The position numbers were made by a program, and so were the translations under genes. 45,456 nt of DNA from Gammaproteobacteria bacterium (GTDB taxonomy: Bacteria; Pseudomonadota; Gammaproteobacteria; Ga0077536): contig SHZM01000023.1 in the NCBI GenBank assembly GCA_009692265.1, positions 1-45,456 on the forward strand. The letters run 5' to 3'. The notes under the pieces were generated by a model, which searched no databases, was not told where the DNA came from, and was given only the letters and a program-made list of their open reading frames with translations. Positions 37,811 through 45,456 of this stretch are shown here, in pieces (within the stretch, counting starts at the first letter, position 1; every line of letters begins with the position of its first letter).

Positions 37811-39601
37811 ATGCAACACATCCGAAATTTCTCCATCATCGCCCATATAGATCATGGCAAATCGACTCTGGCAGACCGTTTTATCCAGATCTGCGGTGGG
37901 CTGGCGGCGCGTGAGATGTCCGCGCAGGTGTTGGATTCGATGGATCTGGAACGCGAACGCGGGATCACGATAAAGGCCCAGAGCGTCAGCTTAGGCTATA
38001 CCGCGACCGACGGAACCGAGTATTTGCTCAACTTCATTGACACTCCGGGACACGTTGATTTCAGTTACGAAGTATCGCGATCGCTGGCGGCCTGCGAAGG
38101 TGCCTTGTTGGTGGTCGACGCGGCGCAAGGGGTCGAGGCCCAATCGGTGGCGAACTGCCACAAGGCCTTCGATCAGGGACTCGAAGTCGTTCCAGTGCTG
38201 AATAAAATTGATTTGCCAGCGGCTGAACCGGCCCGTGTTGCCGAAGAAATCGAGAACATCATCGGTATAGATGCAACCGATGCGGCGTTAGTGAGCGCAA
38301 AATCGGGCCTCGGCGTGCGTGAATTGCTCGACAGGCTGGTAAAGCTGATCCCGCCGCCGAGCGGAGATCCCGCTGCACCACTCAAGGCGCTGATTATCGA
38401 TTCGTGGTTCGACAACTACCTCGGCGTGGTGTCGCTCGTGCGGATTTTTGATGGTGAATTGGTTACCGGAACTAAAATGCGCGTGATGTCGACCGGGCGT
38501 GACTCCGGGGTCGATCAAGTTGGCATCTTCACGCCGAAACGGGTCGTGAAGGATCGATTAAAAACTGGTGAAGTGGGCTTTGTGGTCGCCGGCATCAAAG
38601 ACATCAACGGCGCACCCGTGGGCGATACCATCACGAATGCGCAGAACCCCGCGCTCGTGGCGCTACCAGGCTTTAAGAAATCTAAACCGAACGTCTTTGC
38701 CGGCCTCTATCCGATCGATTCATCCGATTACGAGGGCTTTCGCGAGGCATTGTCGAAGCTGCGACTCAATGACGCGGCGCTCTCTTACGAACCCGAAACG
38801 TCTGAAGCTTTGGGGTTCGGCTTCAGATGTGGGTTTCTCGGCATGCTGCACATGGAAATCGTGCAGGAGCGACTAGAACGCGAGTATGGAATGTCGCTGA
38901 TCACAACCGCGCCGACTGTCATCTACGAAGTGGTGCTACGCAATGGGGACGTGATTCCGGTCGATAATCCCGCGCGGATGCCCGACCCGAGCCTGATAGC
39001 TGAAATTCGCGAGCCCATTATCCTTGCCGATCTGTTGACTCCTCAGGAGTACCTCGGCAACGTGATCTCTCTTTGCGTTGAGAAACGGGGAACACAGACC
39101 AAACTAATTTTCGTGGGCGGGCAAGTTTCGGTCGGCTACGAGCTACCGATGAGTGAAATGGTCGTGGACTTCTTTGATCGCTTGAAGTCGCTGACCCGCG
39201 GTTATGCCTCAATGGATTATAGCTTCGCGCATTACAAGACAGCGGACGTCGTCAAGGTGGAAGTCCTCATTAATAATGAAAAAGTCGATGCCCTCTCGGT
39301 CATCGTCCATCGGGATGACTCACGGCGGCGCGGACGTGATTTGGTCGCCAAAATGCGCGAAATAATACCTCGCCAGATGTTCGACGTAGCGATTCAGGCA
39401 GCGATTGGCGCCAAGGTCATTGCGCGCGAAAGCGTGAAGGCATTGCGCAAAAACGTTACCGCTAAATGCTATGGCGGCGACATCACACGCAAGCGCAAGT
39501 TGCTCGAGAAGCAAAAAGAAGGCAAGAAACGACTTAAACAGGTTGGGTCCGTAGAAATCCCGCAGGAAGCTTTTATGGCGGTTTTGAAGGTGGGCAAATG
39601 A
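37811..39601 (+). CDS. lepA: Elongation factor 4 (LepA/EF4)
   Basis: A 596-residue translational GTPase of full length. G1 is [14 protein letters not shown], the switch region [10 protein letters not shown]3 [14 protein letters not shown] and G4 PVLNKIDLP. The LepA-specific C-terminal domain is present with [20 protein letters not shown] and [11 protein letters not shown]4 acts on ribosomes, with roles in initiation and back-translocation reported. It overlaps lepB by 4 bp (ATGA), the usual lepA-lepB coupling. Confidence 0.97.
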   Translation: MQHIRNFSIIAHIDHGKSTLADRFIQICGGLAAREMSAQVLDSMDLERERGITIKAQSVSLGYTATDGTEYLLNFIDTPGHVDFSYEVSRSLAACEGALLVVDAAQGVEAQSVANCHKAFDQGLEVVPVLNKIDLPAAEPARVAEEIENIIGIDATDAALVSAKSGLGVRELLDRLVKLIPPPSGDPAAPLKALIIDSWFDNYLGVVSLVRIFDGELVTGTKMRVMSTGRDSGVDQVGIFTPKRVVKDRLKTGEVGFVVAGIKDINGAPVGDTITNAQNPALVALPGFKKSKPNVFAGLYPIDSSDYEGFREALSKLRLNDAALSYEPETSEALGFGFRCGFLGMLHMEIVQERLEREYGMSLITTAPTVIYEVVLRNGDVIPVDNPARMPDPSLIAEIREPIILADLLTPQEYLGNVISLCVEKRGTQTKLIFVGGQVSVGYELPMSEMVVDFFDRLKSLTRGYASMDYSFAHYKTADVVKVEVLINNEKVDALSVIVHRDDSRRRGRDLVAKMREIIPRQMFDVAIQAAIGAKVIARESVKALRKNVTAKCYGGDITRKRKLLEKQKEGKKRLKQVGSVEIPQEAFMAVLKVGK

Positions 39602-40404
39602 TGGTTTTCGATTTTTCGGCTGTGATGATGCTGTTAGTTGTCGCAAGCGGCTTGATATGGGCACTCGACTCCTGGCTTTTCGCGCCTAAGCGGTATGCAC
39701 GATTCGCGGCCGCGGGCGGGGGGGAGATCCCTGCCAATATTGAGTTGCCAGTACCGGTTGTCGTGGATTACGCACGGTCATTTTTTCCGATTTTCGTAAT
39801 CGTGCTACTGCTGCGCTCGTTTTTAGTAGAGCCGTTTCGGATTCCCTCTGGATCGATGATACCCACGCTCTTAGTGGGGGACTTTATTCTCGTGAATAAA
39901 TTCACCTACGGCTTACGGCTCCCGGTCTCTAACACGAAATTCATCGCAATCGGGACGCCCGCGCGTGGAGACGTTGTCGTTTTTCGTTATCCGCAGGATC
40001 CTTCCACCCCTTTTATCAAACGTATTATCGGCCTGCCAGGCGACCGGATCGCCTACCGAAACAAACAGGTCTATGTTAACGGAAGGCCGGTCGAGTACGC
40101 GCCGCTCGGGAGCTATGTCGGGCAAAAATCGGCGGCAGTGCATACCGGGGCTGATTATCTCGAAGAGCATCTGGAGACGGTCAACCACCGGATCCTGGTG
40201 ACTCCGTACGCGCCGATTATTGACGGCGAGTACGATGTACCAGTTGGGCAATATTTCGTCTTGGGTGATAATCGGGATAACAGCCGCGATTCGCGGTATT
40301 GGGGCTTTGTCCCCGACGAGAACTTGATCGGCCGTGCGTTCATGATTTGGATGAACTGGGATCGCGGTCCTGACCTAAGCCGGATCGGAACGACTATTCA
40401 ATGA
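39598..40404 (+). CDS. lepB: Signal peptidase I (LepB)
   Basis: A 268-residue type I signal peptidase. Two N-terminal transmembrane helices (about 5-25 and 62-75) precede the catalytic serine 86 ([11 protein letters not shown]) and lysine 141 ([13 protein letters not shown]). Box E is [14 protein letters not shown]. It removes signal peptides from exported proteins at the outer face of the inner membrane. The first ATG overlaps the lepA stop; a second ATG follows directly at 39601. Confidence 0.95.
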   Translation: MMVFDFSAVMMLLVVASGLIWALDSWLFAPKRYARFAAAGGGEIPANIELPVPVVVDYARSFFPIFVIVLLLRSFLVEPFRIPSGSMIPTLLVGDFILVNKFTYGLRLPVSNTKFIAIGTPARGDVVVFRYPQDPSTPFIKRIIGLPGDRIAYRNKQVYVNGRPVEYAPLGSYVGQKSAAVHTGADYLEEHLETVNHRILVTPYAPIIDGEYDVPVGQYFVLGDNRDNSRDSRYWGFVPDENLIGRAFMIWMNWDRGPDLSRIGTTIQ

Positions 40405-40426
40405 AACGATAGCAAAGGGGGGATGA

Positions 40427-40831
40427 ATGCGAACTTTGAAATTTCGTCAGCGTGGTGTCTCGCTAAGCGGGCTAATCTTCATGAGTGTCCTTCTGGGTGC
40501 CGTAGCGATGCTCCTGATGCGGCTTTTCCCGCTCTACAACGAAAAAATGAAGGTCGATCTCGCGCTCGATAAAATCGTGGAAGACTCCGCCTCGGGCAAT
40601 CAAACCAAGCCCGAGCTCGTCAGGGCGATCATGAAGCAATTTGAAGTATCCGACGTCGATCGCTGGTCAACACCCGAGTTCTCCCGCCTGCTAAAGATTG
40701 AGCGCGATCGGGAATCGGGCAGTCGTACGATGTCGCTCGACTACGAAATCCGGAATGCGGTTTGCTGCACTCTCGATATTGTGATGAATTATCATTACGG
40801 ACAAGATTTGCCGCAGGGCTCCGCCGAATAA
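40427..40831 (+). CDS. DUF4845 membrane protein
   Basis: A 134-residue protein with one N-terminal transmembrane helix (GLIFMSVLLGAVAMLLMRLF) after a basic start (RTLKFRQRGVSLSG), then a small extracytoplasmic domain ending YEIRNAVCCTLDIVMNYH. DUF4845 proteins regularly lie between lepB and rnc in Gamma- and Betaproteobacteria; their role is unknown. The N terminus resembles a pilin-like leader, which is a resemblance only. A strong AAAGGGGGG ribosome site precedes the ATG. Confidence 0.8.
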   Translation: MRTLKFRQRGVSLSGLIFMSVLLGAVAMLLMRLFPLYNEKMKVDLALDKIVEDSASGNQTKPELVRAIMKQFEVSDVDRWSTPEFSRLLKIERDRESGSRTMSLDYEIRNAVCCTLDIVMNYHYGQDLPQGSAE

Positions 40832-40847
40832 TTGTCGACTTGAACGC

Positions 40848-41507
40848 GTGAGTGCCGTTCTTCGCTATCAGTTTCAAAATCCTGAATTGCTGAAACTGGC
40901 GCTAACGCATCGCAGTGCATTTCCACAACACAACGAGCGTCTCGAATTTTTAGGCGACGCCCTGATCGGCTCGCTAATCGCGGAGGCCTTGTACCACCGA
41001 TTTCCGGCGGCCGACGAGGGACAACTTACCCGAGCCAGAGCCGCGCTAGTGAATAAAACAAGCCTCGCCACCATCGCACGCGAGCTCGACCTTGGGCCGC
41101 GCTTACGACTCGGTGAAGGGGAAATGAAAACTGGCGGTTGGCGCCGTGACTCGATCCTCGCTAACGCGCTGGAAGCCATGGTCGGTGCAATCTTTCTCGA
41201 TGCGGGCGCTACCACGTGCAAAGTCGAGATCCTTCAATGGTTCGATTCAAAGCTTGAGGAGATCAATCCCGCGGTGATGGCGAAGGATCCGAAAACCCTC
41301 CTGCAGGAATACTTACAAAGCCGGCAGTTCCCGCTGCCTATCTATCAAACGGTCGCCTTAAGCGGACCGCCGCACGAACAGCGATTCACCATCGCCTGTG
41401 AAGTGACCGGGCTTGAACCGGCGGTACAGGCCGTCGGTAGCAGTCGCCGACAAGCAGAACAGGAAGCGGCACGCCTGGCGCTCACTGCGCTGCTGGTGCG
41501 GCAGTAG
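40848..41507 (+). CDS. rnc: Ribonuclease III
   Basis: A 219-residue RNase III. The endonuclease domain has the signature HNERLEFLGDALIG (Glu33, Asp37) and a second acidic helix ILANALEAMVGAIFLDAG with Glu109. In E. coli this helix reads ADTVEA; here the metal-binding Asp (E. coli Asp114) is Asn107. The double-stranded RNA-binding domain (about 150-219) has DPKTLLQEYLQ and GSSRRQAEQEAARLAL. It processes rRNA and structured mRNAs. The start is GTG at 40848, where the conserved region begins. Confidence 0.94.
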   Translation: MSAVLRYQFQNPELLKLALTHRSAFPQHNERLEFLGDALIGSLIAEALYHRFPAADEGQLTRARAALVNKTSLATIARELDLGPRLRLGEGEMKTGGWRRDSILANALEAMVGAIFLDAGATTCKVEILQWFDSKLEEINPAVMAKDPKTLLQEYLQSRQFPLPIYQTVALSGPPHEQRFTIACEVTGLEPAVQAVGSSRRQAEQEAARLALTALLVRQ

Positions 41508-41517
41508 CCGATTACTG

Positions 41518-42420
41518 ATGGCTTCCCTCGACGACACTCAGCGCTGTGGTATCTATGCGATAGTGGGCCGCCCGAACGTCGGAAAATCAACGTTACTCAA
41601 TCGCTTTGTCGGCCAGAAAATCAGTATCACTTCGCGCAAGCCACAGACGACTCGCTATAAAGTAACCGGGATTGTGCAGCACGGCACGGCTCAAATCATC
41701 TTCGCCGACACTCCAGGCTGGCAGCGACAGCCGACCAGTCGCCTGCACAAAATGATGAATCAGCAGATCAACAATGCAACTTTCGACATCGATGGCGTGC
41801 TCATGGTGATCGATGCCGCTGGCTGGCGAGACGATGATGCAGCGGCAGCCGATAGCCTCGCGGAATTTTCTGGCAAGAAATTTCTTGTGATCAATAAAAT
41901 TGATCGGCTTCCCACGCGAGAAGCGCTTTTGCCGCTAATCGACAAACTCGCTCAAATGTACTCATTTGAAGAAGTCTTTCCGGTTGCAGCACTCACCGGT
42001 GCCAATATCCCCACTGTATTGGACGCTCTTGCGAAATGTGCACCGGTTCGAGCGTATTTGTATGATCCGTCTCAGGTCACAGATCAATCGGTAAGATTCA
42101 TTGCAGCGGAGCTAATCAGAGAAAAAATCGCACGACAACTGGGTGCCGAACTTCCGTACGCAACCCATGTCGAGATTGAGCGTTTCGAAGAGCGCGATGA
42201 AATTGTTCATATCGACGCCGCTATTTGGGTTGAAAAACCCAGCCAGAAAGCGATCGTGATCGGCAATCAGGGGCAACGAATAAAGCAGATCGGAACCGCG
42301 GCGAGAATGGATATCGAAAAAATGCTAGAGCGTCGAGTCTACTTAAAGACCTGGGTGAAGGTTCGCGGCAAGTGGACTGAAGATCCGACGGCGCTTGAGA
42401 TTTTTAAACCGCACGAATAG
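41518..42420 (+). CDS. era: GTPase Era
   Basis: A 300-residue ribosome-assembly GTPase. G1 is VGRPNVGKSTLLNRFVGQK, G2 RKPQTTRY, G3 FADTPGWQ and G4 VINKIDRLP. The C-terminal KH domain has KAIVIGNQGQRIKQIGTAAR and ends in VKVRGKWTEDP. It binds the 3' end of 16S rRNA during 30S maturation. A longer open frame extends back into rnc, but the ATG at 41518 is 10 bp after the rnc stop and fits the family. Confidence 0.96.
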   Translation: MASLDDTQRCGIYAIVGRPNVGKSTLLNRFVGQKISITSRKPQTTRYKVTGIVQHGTAQIIFADTPGWQRQPTSRLHKMMNQQINNATFDIDGVLMVIDAAGWRDDDAAAADSLAEFSGKKFLVINKIDRLPTREALLPLIDKLAQMYSFEEVFPVAALTGANIPTVLDALAKCAPVRAYLYDPSQVTDQSVRFIAAELIREKIARQLGAELPYATHVEIERFEERDEIVHIDAAIWVEKPSQKAIVIGNQGQRIKQIGTAARMDIEKMLERRVYLKTWVKVRGKWTEDPTALEIFKPHE

Positions 42421-42427
42421 CAACACT

Positions 42428-43144
42428 GTGCGTGAGATTACCGATGAGGGCTATGTTGTTCACCGTCGGCGCTTGCGCGAATCCAGTTATGTCTTGCAGG
42501 TACTCACGCGCACCTGTGGCCAGCTTTCGCTCGTGATGCGCGGCGGATCGCCGACGAATATGCGACGGATTGAAATCCCAATCGAGTTCAAAACCTTCCA
42601 GTTCACCTGGGCCGGCAAAGCCGAGATGCCGACCATCCGGCGTGCTGAAGCCTCGGGCCTCGCTTATCGCTACGTGGGCGATCGCCTTTTCTGTGGGTTG
42701 TACGTGAACGAACTTGTCTCGCGCTTTCTGCACCGCGGAGATGCAAATGCGGAAGTGTTTAGTGCCTACGAATACACCCTGCGACGCTTAAGCCAGGGCG
42801 CGGAACTCGAGCCCTTGCTGCGTTCCTTCGAAGTCGCTCTACTCAAGGCATGCGGCTACGAAATGGCGCTTGAAAATGTCGTTGATCTGGCGCTCCCGCT
42901 CGACTCTGAGGGAGCGTATTTCTATGTGCCGGAATTCGGCGCTGTCAGTCGACGCCCTGCGGATCTACATCGCGAAGTGAGCGGGGCTAGCTTACTAGCG
43001 CTTGCCGGACGGCAGGCCTGGACGCCAGAATCGAGCCGGGACGCAAAGCGCTTAATGCGATTCGTGATCCAATATCATCTGGGTGGACGCGAGCTAACCT
43101 CGCGGACCTTGTTCAAGCATTCAAGCTCGATCGAAAGCGAATAG
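42428..43144 (+). CDS. recO: DNA repair protein RecO
   Basis: A 238-residue protein with an N-terminal OB fold (EGYVVHRRRLRESSYVLQVL, GQLSLVMRGG) and an alpha-helical C-terminal part (LYVNELVSRFLHRGDANAEV, LRSFEVALLKACGYE). RecO loads RecA onto SSB-coated DNA with RecR. The likely start is GTG at 42428, 7 bp after the era stop; an in-frame ATG lies inside era. In most Gammaproteobacteria pdxJ would follow, but it does not here. Confidence 0.9.
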   Translation: MREITDEGYVVHRRRLRESSYVLQVLTRTCGQLSLVMRGGSPTNMRRIEIPIEFKTFQFTWAGKAEMPTIRRAEASGLAYRYVGDRLFCGLYVNELVSRFLHRGDANAEVFSAYEYTLRRLSQGAELEPLLRSFEVALLKACGYEMALENVVDLALPLDSEGAYFYVPEFGAVSRRPADLHREVSGASLLALAGRQAWTPESSRDAKRLMRFVIQYHLGGRELTSRTLFKHSSSIESE

Positions 43145-43304
43145 TAGTGGGATCTCACGCCTGAGCCGCGCGTTTAGACCTTTTCTACCGCAAGGCGAAC
43201 AATGCGGCTACACTACGCCGCGCGTCAAGGTTCACCTAACCTAACGTGCGCGCGCCGTCTCGTGGCCGTAGCGACAACAAGCGACCTACCCAGCGATCCC
43301 ATTC

Positions 43305-43685
43305 ATGATTTCCGGAATCGGAATTGACATTGTTCAAGTCGACCGTGTAGCCGCCGTCTACGCGCATTACGGTCATAAGTTTGCGCGTCGCGTGCTTGCG
43401 CCCGATGAGCTGAAGGGATTTGAAACCTCGCAACACCCAGTGCGCTACCTGGCAATGCGCTTCGCGGCAAAAGAGGCCACTACAAAGGCGCTCGGGACCG
43501 GGTTCAGGCAGGGCGTCGCACTACGTACGATCGAAGTCGCCCACAACGCTGCTGGCAAACCCTCGTTGCGCTTGCACGGCGCGGCGGCCAGCCTGGCCGA
43601 GCAACAGGGTGTATATGCAACACATGTAAGTCTCACCGATGAGCGTGAATATGCAGCCGCAGTGGTCGTTTTCGAGACGCGCTAG
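43305..43685 (+). CDS. acpS: Holo-[acyl-carrier-protein] synthase
   Basis: A 126-residue AcpS. The magnesium/CoA-binding aspartate is Asp8 ([13 protein letters not shown]) and the catalytic glutamate Glu57 ([15 protein letters not shown]). It transfers 4'-phosphopantetheine from CoA to apo-ACP for fatty acid synthesis. The 160-bp gap to recO holds no pdxJ remnant. prfC follows 11 bp downstream. Confidence 0.95.
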   Translation: MISGIGIDIVQVDRVAAVYAHYGHKFARRVLAPDELKGFETSQHPVRYLAMRFAAKEATTKALGTGFRQGVALRTIEVAHNAAGKPSLRLHGAAASLAEQQGVYATHVSLTDEREYAAAVVVFETR

Positions 43686-43696
43686 CAATCCTTCCT

Positions 43697-45292
43697 ATGA
43701 CAGTCCTGAACTCCGAAGTCACCAAGCGTCGCACTTTTGCGATCATTTCCCATCCGGATGCCGGTAAGACCACGGTCACCGAGAAGCTTTTGCTGTATGG
43801 CGGTGCCATTAATGCCGCCGGCTCAATCAAAGCGCGCAAAAGCGCCCGTTACGCTACCTCGGACTGGATGGAAATCGAACGGCAACGCGGAATCTCGGTC
43901 ACTTCGTCAGTAATGCAGTTCGATTACGACGGCGTGGTAATCAATCTGCTAGATACACCGGGGCACCAGGACTTTTCAGAAGACACCTACCGCGTGCTTA
44001 CGGCTGTGGATTCAGCGCTGATGGTGATCGACGCGGCCAAGGGCGTCGAAGAACGCACAATTAAATTACTCGAAATCTGTCGTTTGCGACAAACTCCGAT
44101 CGTGACGTTGATTAACAAGCTAGATCGACATAGTCGACCGCCGCTTGAACTCATCGACGAAATCGAGAGCGTATTGAAGATTAAGTGTGCACCGATAACC
44201 TGGCCACTCGGATCTGGCCAGCACTTTGCTGGCATTTATCATTTCGAAGAACAACGGCTACTTCGCTATGCGCGCGATGTCGATGCCAATGCTCGCATTG
44301 TCGAAGTCGAACGGATGGATCTCGACTCGCCATCCGCGGACCAGGAGTTTGGGGCGGCCCTCGCCGAATGCCGTGAGGAGATCGCACTCGTGGATGGCGC
44401 CGGCACGAGCTTCGACTTGGCGGCTTACCGTGACGGCAGAGTAACTCCGGTTTTTTTTGGCTCCGCGCTACAGAATTTCGGGATCCGTGAGATGCTCGAT
44501 TACTTTGTGAAAATCGCACCGCCCCCGCTAGCACGTCCCGCCCGCGAACGAGAAGTCTCGGCCAACGAAACCGAATTCACGGGTTTTGTGTTCAAGATCC
44601 AGGCAAACATGGATCCGCAGCATCGTGACCGAATCGCGTTTTTACGGATTTGTTCGGGGCATTTCGAATCAGGGATGCGACTTCGCCACATTCGGCTCGG
44701 GCGTGAAGTGCAAGTCTCCAGTGCGCTCACGTTTTTTGCCCGTGGCCGAGAACAAGTCTCGGATGCTTTCGCGGGCGACATCATCGGCCTGCACAATCAC
44801 GGCACAATCCAAATTGGCGATACCTTTACCGCCGGCGAGACCTTGAACTTTAAAGGAATACCGAGTTTCGCGCCTGAGTTATTTCGTCGCGTGAGGCCAC
44901 TTGATCCGATGCGCGCCAAGGCGCTCCTGAAAGGTTTGACGGAGCTAGGCGAAGAGGGCGCGGCGCAGGTGTTTCGTCTCACCCAACGCAATGACTTAAT
45001 TCTCGGTGCGATTGGAATCTTGCAGTTCGATGTTGTCGCCTACCGGCTTAAACACGAATATGGCGTTGACTGCGCTTTCGAAGCGGTCGCCACGCAGTTT
45101 GCTCGCTGGGTAACGAGTTCCAAGTCTGGAGAACTAGAGCGCTTCGTCAATCACGTTGGCGATAATGTCGCGCTTGATGGGAGCGGATTGCCTGCATACT
45201 TGGCACCGACGCGAGTGAATTTACAATTAACGATGGAGCGTTGGCCAGACATCGAATTTCATGCGACGCGCGAAGTTGGCTTACGGGTGTAG
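43697..45292 (+). CDS. prfC: Peptide chain release factor 3
   Basis: A 531-residue class II release factor GTPase. G1 is [20 protein letters not shown], the switch [18 protein letters not shown]3 [16 protein letters not shown] and G4 [10 protein letters not shown]. Domains II and III follow, with the late [16 protein letters not shown] typical of RF3. It recycles RF1/RF2 from the ribosome after termination. The IS21-family element begins about 20 bp after its stop. Confidence 0.95.
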   Translation: MTVLNSEVTKRRTFAIISHPDAGKTTVTEKLLLYGGAINAAGSIKARKSARYATSDWMEIERQRGISVTSSVMQFDYDGVVINLLDTPGHQDFSEDTYRVLTAVDSALMVIDAAKGVEERTIKLLEICRLRQTPIVTLINKLDRHSRPPLELIDEIESVLKIKCAPITWPLGSGQHFAGIYHFEEQRLLRYARDVDANARIVEVERMDLDSPSADQEFGAALAECREEIALVDGAGTSFDLAAYRDGRVTPVFFGSALQNFGIREMLDYFVKIAPPPLARPAREREVSANETEFTGFVFKIQANMDPQHRDRIAFLRICSGHFESGMRLRHIRLGREVQVSSALTFFARGREQVSDAFAGDIIGLHNHGTIQIGDTFTAGETLNFKGIPSFAPELFRRVRPLDPMRAKALLKGLTELGEEGAAQVFRLTQRNDLILGAIGILQFDVVAYRLKHEYGVDCAFEAVATQFARWVTSSKSGELERFVNHVGDNVALDGSGLPAYLAPTRVNLQLTMERWPDIEFHATREVGLRV

Positions 45293-45320
45293 GTTCTATT
45301 TCATTCTACGTGTGTTGGCG

Positions 45321-45373
45321 CCGACCGAAAATTGAGCCACTAATGAGGCTTGTGCCGAGCGAAAACTGAGCCA
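45321..45373. repeat. Paired IS21 subterminal transposase-binding repeats
   Basis: CCGACCGAAAATTGAGCCA (45321-45339) and CCGAGCGAAAACTGAGCCA (45355-45373) match at 17 of 19 positions and are 34 bp apart, about three helical turns. IS21-family ends carry such repeats as IstA binding sites. Confidence 0.75.
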
Positions 45374-45386
45374 GGTGTTCAACTTA

Positions 45387-45412
45387 CCCTGCTGATTATT
45401 TGAGCAGCAGGG
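45387..45412 (+). promoter_or_regulatory. Hairpin just before istA
   Basis: CCCTGCTG (45387-45394) pairs perfectly with CAGCAGGG (45405-45412) across a 10-nt loop, and flanking TTA/TAA extend it with one extra G. It precedes the AAGGAG ribosome site (45416-45421). It may limit read-through transcription from prfC into istA; that is inference. Confidence 0.5.
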
Positions 45413-45429
45413 GTAAAGGAGTGCTCACC

Positions 45430-45456
45430 ATGGACATGATTGGCAGAATTCGGCGC
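45430..45456 (+). CDS. istA: IstA-like IS21 transposase, first nine codons
   Basis: ATG at 45430 follows AAGGAG with an 8-nt spacer and opens MDMIGRIRR before the window ends, which resembles the start of many IS21-family IstA proteins. The rest, including the helix-turn-helix and DDE domain, lies outside. Confidence 0.55.

Larger units (their letters stand above)
45313..45456 (+). mobile_element. Left end of an IS21-family insertion sequence (cut by the window edge)
   Basis: The sequence begins with TGTTGGCGCCGACCGAAAA and contains two related subterminal repeats, a hairpin, a ribosome site and the first codons of an istA-like gene. This layout is characteristic of IS21-family left ends. 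The outermost base (45311 or 45313) and any target duplication cannot be fixed, because the right end is outside the window. Confidence 0.75.

Noticed and set aside
43145..43304. A decayed pdxJ between recO and acpS
   Set aside because: 160 bp is far too short, and no PdxJ-like fragment was recognised in any frame, so I call it absent rather than broken.

Overview
The window reads as a chromosomal segment of a moderately GC-rich gammaproteobacterium. The main evidence is gene order: smc-zipA-ligA (ZipA is essentially restricted to Gammaproteobacteria), a sigma-E block (rpoE-rseA-rseB-mucD) with nadB divergent, the lepA-lepB-DUF4845-rnc-era-recO-acpS block, a ThrH-type phosphatase and a LiuR-type MerR regulator. 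No tRNA, rRNA, CRISPR array, prophage or defence island was seen. The one mobile element is the left end of an IS21-family insertion sequence at the right edge.

Left part (1-12.7 kb), mostly acyl-CoA and branched-chain metabolism: a decayed GFA-family gene coupled to a SAM methyltransferase, a divergent AcuI-type reductase, the 3-methylcrotonyl-CoA carboxylase pair (liuB, liuD) with a HugZ-like protein and the regulator liuR between two LiuR-like palindromes, a bifunctional enoyl-CoA hydratase/3-hydroxyacyl-CoA dehydrogenase, an aldehyde dehydrogenase and an acyl-CoA synthetase. Middle-left (12.7-20 kb): a tightly packed leftward run of glycosyltransferase, LABN membrane protein, lptF, metH, asnS, a possible 22-codon ORF and the acyl-CoA synthetase. 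Middle (20-34 kb): PduO-type cobalamin adenosyltransferase, a broken retropepsin-like gene, thrH, gluQ and queF (both tied to queuosine), smc-zipA-ligA, a broken GGDEF gene, a YciK-like SDR and nadB. Right part (33.8-45.3 kb): one rightward set for envelope stress, protein export, translation GTPases, RNA processing and repair (rpoE to prfC).

I found no new multi-gene system. The notable signal is at single-gene level. LigA has an open frame but lacks its Cys4 zinc finger through an apparent in-frame deletion. A retropepsin-like gene has lost its catalytic DTG segment, probably between short direct repeats. A GGDEF gene carries an A8 frameshift, a probable 22-bp insertion and a GGKEF signature. 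The GFA gene has a frameshift and a nonsense codon. Three usual neighbours (pdxJ, rseC, lptG) are absent from their expected places. Together these suggest gene erosion, or possibly assembly error, which read-level data would separate. Three genes have a -10 hexamer only 6-8 nt before the start codon, which suggests leaderless transcripts. Family assignments and comparisons with relatives come from recognition of motifs and memory, not from a database search.
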